Positions 8,276-17,970 are shown, numbered from the stretch's first letter. The stretch: DNA of 64,000 bases from an uncultured Muribaculaceae bacterium (GCA_910584125.1 CAJTXU010000014.1:7154-71153); one strand, 5' to 3'. The notes: generated by a model from the letters alone, not told the origin. Program-made: numbers and translations.

Positions 8276-8978
8276 AGCCGGAGGCGTCGCATACGCTTTC
8301 GGTCGGGACCCTCGAATTGCGCAGCCTCAGTCGGCCGGACGAGGCTATCACCATGCGTCTGAACCCGAGCGGGTCGGGGAGTCCCGCGGCGTTGACGAGA
8401 TGCACGTAATTGTCCTGGTCGGCATAGAGCACCCCGCCGTCGGTCTCGAAAACGCGTGTCGCGCCCGGCAATGTGTTGATGTCGCCCGTCTCGGAGTCGA
8501 AGGTGATGAACGTCCCCCCGGGTTTGCGGGCCCAGATGAACCTCGTCATCGCGTTGAGCGACACCTCGGCGTAGCGGCACGCGAAAATCTCCCGCTTCAT
8601 CGGGATGCCGTAAAGGCCTTCGCATTCCCCGGCCCTGAACAGCAGTCCTCCCCACAGCGGGTCGGTCTCCACGCCGTCGTATTCGCATGGCACGACCTCG
8701 CGTGGATTGTCGTCGATGATCCAGGCTCCGTGCCTGTCGCAGATCGACACCTCCGCCACCAGGCAGCTGCCGGCGTCGACGATGCGGACGTTGTCGTAGA
8801 CAGGGGGCACGGCGACGCACGGAGTCCCTGCGCCCTCGATCGTCACGCCCTGCCAGCCGTTGCGTTCCGCCACCGACGCGTGGCGCGTCCGGCTCAGCGC
8901 GTTCAGCGGATCGAACCGGGCGTCGCGGTCCACATCCATGCGGAAGGCGATCTCTTCGCGTATCTCGTCAATATTCAT
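8259..8978 (-). CDS. WG-repeat-like cytoplasmic protein
   Basis: A 239-residue protein with no signal peptide. It contains spaced units such as VPPVYDNVRIVDAG, VPCEYDGVETDP and CRYAEVSLN, which resemble the P-x-Y-D-x-V core of WG repeats, beta-propeller-like units common in Bacteroidota. The start overlaps the preceding gene by 11 bp, implying translational coupling in the operon. The C-terminus ends in a duplicated 17-bp element. No enzymatic motif seen. A protein-binding role is inferred from the repeat type only. Confidence 0.6.
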   Translation of the reverse strand: MNIDEIREEIAFRMDVDRDARFDPLNALSRTRHASVAERNGWQGVTIEGAGTPCVAVPPVYDNVRIVDAGSCLVAEVSICDRHGAWIIDDNPREVVPCEYDGVETDPLWGGLLFRAGECEGLYGIPMKREIFACRYAEVSLNAMTRFIWARKPGGTFITFDSETGDINTLPGATRVFETDGGVLYADQDNYVHLVNAAGLPDPLGFRRMVIASSGRLRLRNSRVPTESVCDASGYIINL

Positions 8979-9678
8979 CGTAAAGCGTCATATAGTCCAA
9001 CAGTTTGCGCAACACGAACGTCGAGACCCCGTAGGATGCGACAAGGTCCATCGTGCCCTCCGTGTCACCGTCGATTCGGCGGCGCGTATGCCGGTCGATA
9101 AGCTCGTTGTACAGCCGCAGGATGTTGCCCGGACCGCGTGAGATATATTCCATATTCAGGGCCACACGGTCTATGGCCCGGTGGAACGGTGAAGGGAGTT
9201 CTATCCTGATCAGGTCGGGGACAATCGCGCGTCTCGCGAGTTCGAGCGGATCGCTGTCATTCAGTTCATAGCTCTCCGGAATGTCGACGATGCCGAGCGG
9301 TAGGGGAGGCGTCTGTCGCAACGGGTCCTTCAGCAGCGCGAGCCAACGCCCTTCGGTGAGCTTGAGAAGCTCGGCCTCGGTCTTCTCCCCGCCCGCTTCA
9401 TGACCGCGCACCGAAACGCATTCACCCGGCATGACGGCGTCAAGCGGGAGTCGGCGCCATTCGTCATAGACGGGGGTGTAGCAGACCGTCTGGTCGAGAA
9501 ACCGACCGATTTCATCTTCATAGACGGCATGGCCGGCGCGGTCGCACCTCAGTATGATCTCCGAGGCGTCCTCGGCCGAGAACGACACGTCAAAAGAATA
9601 TTTCCGTGACCTCGCGTCGAAACGGAGGCCACGAAAACATTTCTGATATATCGCCGAAGCTACGAAGTTATTTACCAC
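8968..9678 (-). CDS. Conserved-looking protein of unknown function in the cytoskeletal operon
   Basis: A 236-residue soluble protein starting MVNNFVASAIYQKC. It has no signal peptide, membrane helix or motif I recognise. The first half looks beta-rich and charged; the last 80 residues look helical. It overlaps both neighbours (11 bp with the protease gene upstream, 11 bp with the WG-like gene downstream), which ties it to the operon. Function unknown. Confidence 0.6.
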   Translation of the reverse strand: MVNNFVASAIYQKCFRGLRFDARSRKYSFDVSFSAEDASEIILRCDRAGHAVYEDEIGRFLDQTVCYTPVYDEWRRLPLDAVMPGECVSVRGHEAGGEKTEAELLKLTEGRWLALLKDPLRQTPPLPLGIVDIPESYELNDSDPLELARRAIVPDLIRIELPSPFHRAIDRVALNMEYISRGPGNILRLYNELIDRHTRRRIDGDTEGTMDLVASYGVSTFVLRKLLDYMTLYDEY

Positions 9679-10711
9679 CGTATTTCAGTCCTTCGCGGTC
9701 GAGTACTTCGCGGACATGCAGGATGTCGATGCCGTAGTTGGTGTTCTGCATCGTCTTGTCGCCCATCTCATGGACGGCATATACCAGGCCGTTGGGCAGA
9801 CAGACGGGGCCGCCGCTGTTTCCGCCGTTGGTCGGGATGGTGTACTGCATCACGGTCACGCCTCGGTTCTCATACGGATCCTCGCGATAGGCGGCCACCT
9901 GGCCACCGCCGCTGAACGAGGCCGTAAGACCGTGCGGGTTGCCGAGGGTCGCGCAATAGTCGCCCTGCTTGGCATGTCGGTCGGCGAGATTGAAATAGGG
10001 CACTTCCTCGTCCTTGTCGAGATCGACGGTGAAGATAGTGATGTCGAGCGTCGGGTTGGTCCAGTCGACGCGCTTGATGCCGCGGCGCTTGGTGGTGTAG
10101 ACCTTGGCGTCGTCGGGATCGTCGCTGTAGAGCCATACGACTCCGTTGGCGTCGGCGAGGACATGGTTGTTGGTGACGGCGAGGCCCTGGTCGTTGATGA
10201 AGAAACCGGTGCCTATGCCGCCGGGCACCTCGATGAGGAAGGTGCGCTGCTTCATGTAGAGGGCCAGGTCGGGAATCTCCGTCACGGATTTGTCTTTCTT
10301 GACCAGCGCGAGGTAGTTGTCGAGCGAGTCGGTGACGAATTCCGGGCTCCAGACATCCATGCGGTATTGGTCGATGATCTGCGTGTTGAGGCAGACGTCG
10401 TCCTTTTCGGGGCGTATGACATATCTGTGGACCTCGGAGTCGACGTCCTCGATTTCCTCGCCGTCCTGATCCTGGACGAGGATGACCTCCTCGCCGATGC
10501 AGTTGTTGCGCACAAACTGCTCGGCCTGCTTGGAGCCGTCCTTGATGCCGAGCATCTTGACGCGCAGTCCGGTGGTCATGATGAGGGTGTTGCCCTCCAC
10601 GTCCTCCACTATGTAATTCTCGCCTTCGCCGCCTCCGCCACACGAATTGAGCGCTGCAGTGGCCGCGGCTATGGCGGCCGCGGCCAACAGAATGAGAGTT
10701 GCTTTTTTCAT
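9668..10711 (-). CDS. Trypsin-like (S1, DegP-type) serine protease lipoprotein
   Basis: The start is set at 10711 (MKKATLILL), since it gives a lipoprotein signal with lipobox ALNSC and Cys24; a longer upstream frame lacks one. Residues 165-340 form a chymotrypsin-fold protease: GIGTGFFINDQG, then His183 (TNNHV), Asp223 (LDITIF) and Ser299 (GGNSGGPV). All three triad residues are present, so it should be active. No PDZ domain follows, unlike DegP. Residues 30-160 form a separate N-terminal region. It should be anchored to the inner or outer membrane facing the periplasm. In this operon it may act as a maturation enzyme or effector of the vWA, actin-like and tubulin-like proteins encoded upstream (inference). 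Confidence 0.85.
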   Translation of the reverse strand: MKKATLILLAAAAIAAATAALNSCGGGGEGENYIVEDVEGNTLIMTTGLRVKMLGIKDGSKQAEQFVRNNCIGEEVILVQDQDGEEIEDVDSEVHRYVIRPEKDDVCLNTQIIDQYRMDVWSPEFVTDSLDNYLALVKKDKSVTEIPDLALYMKQRTFLIEVPGGIGTGFFINDQGLAVTNNHVLADANGVVWLYSDDPDDAKVYTTKRRGIKRVDWTNPTLDITIFTVDLDKDEEVPYFNLADRHAKQGDYCATLGNPHGLTASFSGGGQVAAYREDPYENRGVTVMQYTIPTNGGNSGGPVCLPNGLVYAVHEMGDKTMQNTNYGIDILHVREVLDREGLKYGGK

Positions 10712-10724
10712 TTTCAATGAGTTG

Positions 10725-11357
10725 TCATGAAACATATTTGATTCTGGCCGGGCGCGTGATCTCCCACGATCTGCCGTTCTTGACCACCTCGCCGCGCTGC
10801 ACGGTGACGACACGCGTGGCGGTGTCGGCCTTCTCGCTTTCGGGCACGACCTCGGCCACTCCGTCGAGAAGCTCCGAGGCGCGGGCTATCAGTTCCTTGA
10901 CCTGCATGCCGTCGAGAGGCGCGATCTCGAAACATCCCGATTCGTCGGTGATGTAGAACTTGTAGAAGAAGACCGCCTCGGGGTCCGACTGCAGGATCTC
11001 GGCGCGCGCGTCGGCGTCCTTGAGACGCTTGAAGGCGGCGCCGACGGGTGCCTGGGCATATCTCACCTCGCCCTCGGGCTGAGGCGGCTCGGGCTTCGGT
11101 TTGGGTCCAGGCTCTGGATCGGGCTTAGGACCGGGTTGCGGCTCGGGTCTTTTAGGCTCGTCGGGTCGATTGCCACCTCCGGTGTTTCCGCCCATGATGG
11201 TCCCCCCGGCATTCATACCCGACAGGAAATTGTCGAGCATACGCGCCACTGTCTCGCGGCGCATCTCGGCGGTGACCATCTCGGGCGCGAATGCGTTCAG
11301 CACCTCCACGGTGGCCATATAGAGATCGTTGAGCGCCTTTGTCTGTCGTTCGTTCAT
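10725..11357 (-). CDS. Proline-rich linker protein of unknown function
   Basis: A 210-residue protein. Residues 1-55 are helical (MNERQTKALNDLYMATVEVL). A Gly/Asn turn leads to a 35-residue Pro-Lys-Glu-Pro tract around 65-100 (EPQPGPKPDPEPGPKPKPEP), typical of a stiff spacer between modules or through the cell wall. Residues 105-210 form a mixed globular domain. There is no signal peptide, so it is probably cytoplasmic. It is packed 10 bp from the membrane coiled-coil gene and 13 bp from the protease. No function assigned. Confidence 0.6.
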   Translation of the reverse strand: MNERQTKALNDLYMATVEVLNAFAPEMVTAEMRRETVARMLDNFLSGMNAGGTIMGGNTGGGNRPDEPKRPEPQPGPKPDPEPGPKPKPEPPQPEGEVRYAQAPVGAAFKRLKDADARAEILQSDPEAVFFYKFYITDESGCFEIAPLDGMQVKELIARASELLDGVAEVVPESEKADTATRVVTVQRGEVVKNGRSWEITRPARIKYVS

Positions 11358-11367
11358 GGCGTTCTGA

Positions 11368-12333
11368 TTATTCTGATTTGACGATAAGTTTGTTGATCAC
11401 CTTCAGGTCGTAGCCCTCGCGGCTCAGTTTGCCGGGAGTCTCCACGGTGATGTTGCTGCCGCGCACCACCGCCAGACCGTCGCAGAACTTCTGGAGCTTC
11501 GTGACCTGGCCCATCAGATTGGCGGCCTTGGGATTGATGGTGTAGGTGGCCGTTCCCTTCTCGAGGTTGGCCTTGACCATGAACAGCTCGCCTGAATTCT
11601 GCTCCTTGAGGATCTGGAGCGGAATCGTGAGGGTGCCGTCGCCGCCGATGTTGAGCGTGTCGACATAGTAGGTCTCCTCGTCGCTGTCAGTAGCTTTGCG
11701 CAGCTGTGGGCCGGTGCTCTGGCGTCCCGTGTTGTGCGTGCCCGAAACCGTGCGGCCTCCGGCGGTAAGGTCCTTGACCGCCGATTCAAGCGAGGATACC
11801 TTGGTTTTCAGTCTGTCGTTTTCAGTACGCAGCGAGGCAAGCGTCCCCTCCATATCCTTCAGACGGGCGTCGAACGCTGATGAGCCGCCGTTTACGGAGG
11901 CTGCGACCCGGGCCTGGTCGTCCTTGAATTTATGCAGGGCCTTGCTGTGGTTTTCGAGACGCTTGTAGACTGTGTAGAACACGTATGCCATTCCGGCGGT
12001 CAGCACGATGAGCCAGATGAGGGCCAGATACCAGAGGGCGGAAGCCGTCTCTTTTTTCTCGGCCTTCTCCTCTCCCTGTTCCTCGTCGGTGGCTGCCGTC
12101 GTGGTGTCGGCTTCGGAGCCCGCGTCATCTACAGCAACGACTTTCTCTTTCGGCAGGGTGTCGTCGGGCAGGGGGGCGACGGCGTTCGCGTCCGTCTTGG
12201 CGGTATCGCCTTTGGCATGGTTGGCCATCCATGCGGGGTCGGTGTCCTTGTTCTTGTCGGCCGGAGCCGCCGGCATGGGCATTGCCCATGCCGAGGCCAC
12301 GGCGACGATGAGAATCTTTATGATGTTGTTCAT
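11368..12333 (-). CDS. Membrane-anchored coiled-coil protein
   Basis: A 321-residue protein: cleavable or anchoring hydrophobic N-terminus (1-23), an acidic low-complexity stretch (about 25-95), one transmembrane helix (99-121, WYLALIWLIVLTAGMAYVFY), a coiled coil with heptad pattern (about 125-190) and a C-terminal mixed domain (225-321). It lies 11 bp after the second actin-like gene. The single-span, coiled-coil layout suits a link between cytoplasmic filament-forming proteins and the envelope, which is inferred from context. No family recognised. Confidence 0.7.
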   Translation of the reverse strand: MNNIIKILIVAVASAWAMPMPAAPADKNKDTDPAWMANHAKGDTAKTDANAVAPLPDDTLPKEKVVAVDDAGSEADTTTAATDEEQGEEKAEKKETASALWYLALIWLIVLTAGMAYVFYTVYKRLENHSKALHKFKDDQARVAASVNGGSSAFDARLKDMEGTLASLRTENDRLKTKVSSLESAVKDLTAGGRTVSGTHNTGRQSTGPQLRKATDSDEETYYVDTLNIGGDGTLTIPLQILKEQNSGELFMVKANLEKGTATYTINPKAANLMGQVTKLQKFCDGLAVVRGSNITVETPGKLSREGYDLKVINKLIVKSE

Positions 12334-12344
12334 AAACGTCTTTT

Positions 12345-15300
12345 TTATTTGGAGATTTCGATTCCGAGCTGGAACAGACCGTCCTTCAGCGGCCAGAAGA
12401 AGAGGCTCTCGGCCACCTTGGTCTTGTCGGCGTCTGCCTTGTGCTTGCGGGTGTAGATCTGCTGATAGGCGCCGAAACTGTTGGAGAAGATTTTCTTGAG
12501 CTCGGCGGCGCTGGGGATTGCGTTCACGGCCTCGTCGAGACCCATGTTCGAGAGTATGCCTCTCACGCGGTCGTCGTTGACAAGCATGTCGGCAATACGG
12601 TCGTAGACGGCGAGCACCTTCTCTTTCTGCGTGTTGTCGCGGATGTCGGCGGTCGTGACGCGTGTCTCGCCTCCGATCTCGTCCTCGACGCCATAGCAGA
12701 GCCCGCGTTCCGGCTTGAGGATATCGACCTGCAGGGCGGTCGCGTTGCTGATGATCACGGCGCCCTCGGCCGTGACCTTCTTAGGCTCGTCGGCGAAGAT
12801 TATATCCAGATTCGAGCTGTTGTCGCGGGGATGCTCGTTGGCGCTGTCGACGATGGCGTTGGCGAGCTGGGCGAGCTGGCTCTCGTCGCCCAGCATACGC
12901 AGGTAGGTGCTTCCCATTCCGGTGAAGGTCAGGGTGCATACCGGCTTCAGTTCGAACGACTCCACGAGATGGGCCATGTAGTATACGAGCGCCGAGAAGT
13001 GCATGATCGGCAGCAGGGCCAGTTTCGAGCCTTTCACCGCGCGGGTGAACTTATAATCCTTGTCGTTCTTGAAGAGATAGTTGATTATGTCGCTCGATTT
13101 GTGCGAGTTCTCCTTAACCTTGCGGTAGTTGTCCTTCTGCAGGTCGGAGAGTGCGGCGTAGTACGCGCTCTTCTCATATGTGCGGATATATCCGTTGTTG
13201 CCTCCCACGAGCAGCGGGCTGCAGCCGTCGCCCCAGATGTCGTTGGCGGCGAAGAGAACGGAGAGGGTGAGTTTCTCGCCTCCCGTCACGGGGTCGTGAT
13301 AGAGGATGTCGGTCGAGCCGCCGCCGATGTCCATGTTGAGATAGACGTCGGCCAGGCCCTGCCTGCGGCTGAACGAATAGTAGGGGGCGATGCTCTCGAG
13401 CTGGAAGTTGATATGGTCGCGGCGCAGACCGATGTTGTCCGCGGCGGCATACCATGCGTCCTTGAAATCCCTCTCGACCATGCCGCTCATGGCCTGCGGA
13501 TATGTCACGACGACGTTGATGTCGCGGCCGCCGTTGTTGAGCAGCGACTTGTTGCGCATCAGCCACAGCAGCTCCTCGAAGAAGACCTCGATGCGGTCGT
13601 GCGCGCGGTTGTCGGTGTAGTCCCACTTGAGCTCGGTCTTGTAGCGGTTCTTGCCGATGCCCTCGGTGAGCTCCTTGGAGTAGTTGAAGCCGATGTTCAG
13701 GGCCCCGAACATGCGCGGCGTCACATGGGCGAGGTTGTCGACCTCGCATATCGCCGTCCGCATCGGGAAGTCGGACTCCTTAAGCTCGGGAGTCAGGAAC
13801 TCGCGGGCCGCGGCGTCCTTCATCACCTCGAACAGACCGAAACCATAGTCGGTCAGATGTCTGCCGTCCTTGACGTCATGGTCGTTGAGATATACCATCT
13901 GCACCTCGTCGTCGGCTCCGCCGTTCATGCCTATGCTGAAAGTCCGGATATTGTTCCCGGCCGACGAAGAGTAGGCGATCTGGGTGTTGGTCGTGCCGAA
14001 GTCGACGCCGAACGTGAACGACCTGCCAGGGTTCTGGCTGTCGATTTTCCGCATGGCGGGCAGAACGACACCTGTGCCTGTGCGTCCCGACGCCGTGACC
14101 TCGATCTCGATGACGTCGAACACCTTGGTTATGTCGTAGTGTTTCGAGCTGTAGGTCTCATGCTCGTTCTTCTGCGTGCGCTCGTCGACCTCATACTCTC
14201 CGACGCCGGCGTTGTCCTTGAGCTGGAACGCTTCGGAGGGCTTGGCGCTGTCGAGGAACGAGAGCCGGAGATTGCTGGTGGTATGCACGGCCATCACTTT
14301 GTAATGATGGTCGGGGGCGTTGGTCTCCACGAAGAAGGGGAATATGCCGAGGTTGAAAGAGTCGGTGCCCTCGAACGCGCGCACGATGTCGCCGTTCTCC
14401 TCGCTGTAGTCTTTCTCGAACGGAATCCGGCGGTTCCCCTCAAGAGGCAGCATCAGCGTCACGTGGACGTTGGTGACGCGGCCCAGATGGTCTTTCTGTT
14501 CGTCGACGCTCAGCATGCCCTTGATATCCTCGGGCTTGAAGTATTTGAAGAACTCGCGTTTCAGGGGCACGAGGAACGAGGTGTTCTGCTCGAGACCGGT
14601 GTGGAACTTGCCCTTCTGGATGTTGTAGCCCACCTGGACGAGTTTATCGGCGAGGAAATCGGATGCCATCACGTAGGGATGCATGATCTCGGTGCGCGGC
14701 AGCTTGCGGTCGGGCACGGGAACGTTGCGGTCGGAAAGGGGGAGCGAGCCGCTGATCCAGCGGCTTGTGTTGACATATGACGAGCCGATTCCCTGGTCGT
14801 TGAGGGCGAGCGGCGTTGCCATGGTGTATGTGGCACCGTCGCGGGTGTATGTCTTGTAGTGGTCGCAGGTCGGCTTGAGACGGTAGCTCGTCTTGAACGA
14901 AACATTGCTCAGGTCTTTGACGAGCATGGTCAGTTGGCCGTTCTGAAGGGAGATCGACAGGTCGATTTTTCCGTCCTTCATCGTGGTGAGGCTTTGCGAG
15001 CCATCGGTCGGGTGCGTCATCTCCCTGACCATGTCGGCCGGCGAGAGGGACGTGAACCTGTTGATATCTTCCTTTATCTCTTTGTTTTCCTGCGTATCAA
15101 TCGACATCGTGTCGGTGATGTACTGCCTCATGTTCGTGCCGAACACGCCTGTATTGGACAGATACAGCTTATACAGGTAGACGCGGAATTCCTCGTCGCG
15201 GTCAATCAGGCCGATGGCCGTCGATGAGTCGAAGAGCAGATGGTCGTTCGAAAGTCCCGGGAACGTGGTGCGCAGATTCGGATTGGTGAACACCAGCGAC

Positions 15301-15770
15301 AGCGGGGAGGTGCCGCCGATGTAGTCCGAGCCATATTTGAACATATAGATGCCGTTGCCCTCGTAACCGCCGTTCCGCCATGCGCTTTCTATGGCCTCGC
15401 CGAACTTCTCGAGTTTTTTGTTTCCGGAATTTTTCAGGGCGTCCACCTGCTTGTCGACATCCCATTTCTCGACAACGAGATTCGAGCTGTCGCCGTTGAG
15501 ATAGAGGAACTCGAGCATGTCGAGCGCGAGGCTGACAAGCTTGAAATAGTTGTTGCCCGAGTCTGTTATCTGGTTGTCGACCACCTCTTTGAAGGCCGAG
15601 TCGAAAAGATGGAGCCTTGCGAAGGGAGTGGGAATCGATGTGCCGAGTTTGTGCAGCAGGTTGCCGTCGACGTTCGCGCCCTCGGGAATGCCGGTTATGT
15701 TCATGGGCTCTTTCTTGAAGCCATTGACGACATTCGACTGCTGTTCGATTGTTAATGTCTTTTGTGCCAT
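12345..15770 (-). CDS. Large Hsp70/actin-like ATPase (second of two)
   Basis: An 1141-residue protein. Its actin/Hsp70 ATPase core occupies about 580-1130: phosphate-1 loop FGVDFGTTNTQIAY (Asp590), phosphate-2 loop NMDIGGGSTDILY (Asp814), and an adenosine-binding-type loop (LTFTGMGSTYLRM, near 940). The first 575 residues are a large region with no motif I know; this makes it twice the size of DnaK-type ATPases. It recalls SrfB-type actin-fold proteins, but I cannot establish that. There is no signal peptide, so it is cytoplasmic. It lies 12 bp from the tubulin-like gene and 11 bp from the membrane coiled-coil gene. It may polymerise or act as a nucleotide-driven switch. Confidence 0.8.
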   Translation of the reverse strand: MAQKTLTIEQQSNVVNGFKKEPMNITGIPEGANVDGNLLHKLGTSIPTPFARLHLFDSAFKEVVDNQITDSGNNYFKLVSLALDMLEFLYLNGDSSNLVVEKWDVDKQVDALKNSGNKKLEKFGEAIESAWRNGGYEGNGIYMFKYGSDYIGGTSPLSLVFTNPNLRTTFPGLSNDHLLFDSSTAIGLIDRDEEFRVYLYKLYLSNTGVFGTNMRQYITDTMSIDTQENKEIKEDINRFTSLSPADMVREMTHPTDGSQSLTTMKDGKIDLSISLQNGQLTMLVKDLSNVSFKTSYRLKPTCDHYKTYTRDGATYTMATPLALNDQGIGSSYVNTSRWISGSLPLSDRNVPVPDRKLPRTEIMHPYVMASDFLADKLVQVGYNIQKGKFHTGLEQNTSFLVPLKREFFKYFKPEDIKGMLSVDEQKDHLGRVTNVHVTLMLPLEGNRRIPFEKDYSEENGDIVRAFEGTDSFNLGIFPFFVETNAPDHHYKVMAVHTTSNLRLSFLDSAKPSEAFQLKDNAGVGEYEVDERTQKNEHETYSSKHYDITKVFDVIEIEVTASGRTGTGVVLPAMRKIDSQNPGRSFTFGVDFGTTNTQIAYSSSAGNNIRTFSIGMNGGADDEVQMVYLNDHDVKDGRHLTDYGFGLFEVMKDAAAREFLTPELKESDFPMRTAICEVDNLAHVTPRMFGALNIGFNYSKELTEGIGKNRYKTELKWDYTDNRAHDRIEVFFEELLWLMRNKSLLNNGGRDINVVVTYPQAMSGMVERDFKDAWYAAADNIGLRRDHINFQLESIAPYYSFSRRQGLADVYLNMDIGGGSTDILYHDPVTGGEKLTLSVLFAANDIWGDGCSPLLVGGNNGYIRTYEKSAYYAALSDLQKDNYRKVKENSHKSSDIINYLFKNDKDYKFTRAVKGSKLALLPIMHFSALVYYMAHLVESFELKPVCTLTFTGMGSTYLRMLGDESQLAQLANAIVDSANEHPRDNSSNLDIIFADEPKKVTAEGAVIISNATALQVDILKPERGLCYGVEDEIGGETRVTTADIRDNTQKEKVLAVYDRIADMLVNDDRVRGILSNMGLDEAVNAIPSAAELKKIFSNSFGAYQQIYTRKHKADADKTKVAESLFFWPLKDGLFQLGIEISK

Positions 15771-15782
15771 GTCAATGCGGAT

Positions 15783-17396
15783 TTATTTGAGCACGAACTT
15801 TTCGTTGACTATTGTTTCGCACGCCTTGTAAAGCGAACGGAAGAAAGCGTATTCCAGTGTCTCGCCCGAGACAAGGTCGTTCGACTTGCCTTCGACCATA
15901 TGGTCGGCCTTGAAGTTGGCGGCCCATTCGGCGAAAACGTCCTTCGGGAAGAGGGTCGGATTCGTTACTTCCTTGCCTATGATATTCCTGCTTGTCTTGC
16001 GGAACTCATGGAATTTCACCATGTCGCAGATTTCGCGGCTTTCGAAGTCGAATCCCGCTACACGGTGGCCCGAACCCATCTCGAGTTCACGCATCCACTC
16101 CTCGAAATATCCGAAATAGGAGGTGAACTCGCTAAGGACGTCGTGGAACCTCTTCTGGGCGTCCGAGCGGTTCGCGGCGGCGAGGTGGAATCCCGGCAAC
16201 TCGAAATACGTATGGTGCTGCGACTCCTTGTTGTTTTTCAGGATATACTCGTTGATGATCCTGTTGGCCAGCACGTAGGCAACGAGTTTGCGGATGTCCG
16301 GGTAGTTTTCGGTGGCGAACATCGAAAAGTCGAGTTCGTTCGCGCTTCTCGCGCCGTCGGCGTTCGTAGCAACGGCGGCAGACGCGTTGTCGTTGAGACC
16401 GTATTTCCACTCATCGCCGCGTTTCATCTGTCCGGAAGGTGTCTTCTGGAAATGACATATGGCGAGAGCCGAAACGAGCTCGATGATGTTGGCTGGATTC
16501 TTCTGCTTCTCCTTGCCGATGTTATGGTCGACGTCGCTCTTGCACGAGTCGCCCATGTAATAGATGGCGTCAATCTTGTCGTTGAGCGACTGCTTGTAGA
16601 AATGCAGGGCCGCTTTGGTCTTCGATTCGAAGATCTTGTCGTCGATGACACCCTCGGACTCCTCGCCTTTCTTCGGCGCCCCGATCTTGAAATACGGGCA
16701 AACTAGGATGGTCGATATCTTGACGCTGTTCACCTGGGTTCTCGGGTTGTTGCGGATGGCGTTGACCAGCACCGGGATGCCCGACGAGCCGGTGCCTCCG
16801 AAGAGAGAACCGACGATGACCACTTTGTCTGTGTCACTGTTGCAGAGTCTGTTGAACTCCTTGAATTCGGGGGTCTGGTTCAGCTGCTCGAGCATGACGC
16901 TGCCGATGTTGGGGTTGCCTCTGAAGCCGACGGTCGTGTCGATATAAAGCTCGGCGAACTCCTGCTCCACATCGGTGTTGTAGAGCATGTTGAGTAGATT
17001 CTGCGTGGGCTTCAGCTCGCCGTTCATAGCGTCGAGCGCTATGCTGTCGCAATATTTCTTGCTGTCCGAATCGGGGGCGTACTGGAGGTTGTAGGTGCTC
17101 TTGCCGTCTTTCAGCGCATCCTTCATCTGCAGGATCTTGGTCGAGAAGAATCCGTTGTCGGGATGCTTGTCGTCATAGACCGAGCGGTTGTAGATGCCCT
17201 TGTTTACTTTATCATAGAGTTCGAGGGCCTTCATGGTGCGCTTCTTGTCGCCGTTGTTCACATCGTAGTCGATGATGATGGGGAAGATCTCGGTGTCGGC
17301 CGGAAAGTCTCCGACATTCGCCGACTGCAGCATCTGGAAGGCGCGGATCACTCGCGAGCCCGTGCCTCCGATGCCGAATATGAATAATCTGCTCAT
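15783..17396 (-). CDS. Tubulin/FtsZ-like GTPase (tubulin_2-type)
   Basis: A 537-residue protein. It starts FIFGIGGTGSRVIRAF, the Rossmann glycine loop of tubulin-like proteins, and carries the tubulin signature in the form VIVGSLFGGTGSSG (GGTGSSG at 200-206, against GGGTGTG in FtsZ). It is longer than FtsZ and has a large unique C-terminal half (300-537). This matches the divergent bacterial tubulin-like families found in operons with vWA and membrane proteins, not the cell-division FtsZ. It probably binds GTP and may form filaments. It lies between the membrane protein and the second actin-like ATPase. Confidence 0.8.
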   Translation of the reverse strand: MSRLFIFGIGGTGSRVIRAFQMLQSANVGDFPADTEIFPIIIDYDVNNGDKKRTMKALELYDKVNKGIYNRSVYDDKHPDNGFFSTKILQMKDALKDGKSTYNLQYAPDSDSKKYCDSIALDAMNGELKPTQNLLNMLYNTDVEQEFAELYIDTTVGFRGNPNIGSVMLEQLNQTPEFKEFNRLCNSDTDKVVIVGSLFGGTGSSGIPVLVNAIRNNPRTQVNSVKISTILVCPYFKIGAPKKGEESEGVIDDKIFESKTKAALHFYKQSLNDKIDAIYYMGDSCKSDVDHNIGKEKQKNPANIIELVSALAICHFQKTPSGQMKRGDEWKYGLNDNASAAVATNADGARSANELDFSMFATENYPDIRKLVAYVLANRIINEYILKNNKESQHHTYFELPGFHLAAANRSDAQKRFHDVLSEFTSYFGYFEEWMRELEMGSGHRVAGFDFESREICDMVKFHEFRKTSRNIIGKEVTNPTLFPKDVFAEWAANFKADHMVEGKSNDLVSGETLEYAFFRSLYKACETIVNEKFVLK

Positions 17397-17420
17397 ATTG
17401 TCGTCTGTAGTTTCAGATGA

Positions 17421-17939
17421 TTACCATGGAATTTTCACGCCATATTTCGAGAATCCCTTGAAGACGCACGTGCCGACAACGTAGAAGACGATGCCGTAGA
17501 TGGCGCATGTCGTGTCGAATGGGAAGCGTACGTCGCTCCATTTCTTGAGCTTCTGCTCGATCTTCACTTTCTTGGCGGTGTAGTCCTTGACGTTGGGCGA
17601 CTTGCGGTGTTCCTTCACCCACTCGGTGTTGCTGTGGTAGAAAGTCGTGGCAGCCTTCGAGCCGTTACCGCCGATCACCACGAGGTCGCTGACGAAGAAG
17701 GTGGCGATTGCCGTGACGATGAGGCAGATCCACCAGTTGCGCACCTTGGCCAGCGAGAAGTTGTTGCACATGCCGAAGTAGAAGATGGTACATATCACGA
17801 GGCCGATCAGCAGCGCGATCAGGAAGCCGTAGAGAAAACCTCCGTTGTTTACGAAGAACTCCTTGTGGAATCCGAGGCCGTCTTTGGCGTATGCGTCGGT
17901 GCCGGCCACCCAGAAAAATAGAAATTTGAAGAATTCCAT
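17421..17939 (-). CDS. Multi-pass membrane protein of unknown function
   Basis: A 172-residue protein with hydrophobic segments near 36-58 (GFLIALLIGLVICTIFYFG), 69-90 (WWICLIVTAIATFFVSDLVV) and 143-162 (YGIVFYVVGTCVFKGF). The loop between the second and third (95-140) is charged and hydrophilic. It lies 24 bp from the tubulin-like gene and may anchor that protein to the membrane (inference). No family recognised. Confidence 0.65.
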   Translation of the reverse strand: MEFFKFLFFWVAGTDAYAKDGLGFHKEFFVNNGGFLYGFLIALLIGLVICTIFYFGMCNNFSLAKVRNWWICLIVTAIATFFVSDLVVIGGNGSKAATTFYHSNTEWVKEHRKSPNVKDYTAKKVKIEQKLKKWSDVRFPFDTTCAIYGIVFYVVGTCVFKGFSKYGVKIPW

Positions 17940-17970
17940 GATGTTATGTTTTTATGTTGATGATTCATTT

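Noticed and set aside
12441..14780. Long plus-strand frame of 779 codons
   Set aside because: Shadow of the actin-like ATPase gene; no start region or known motif.
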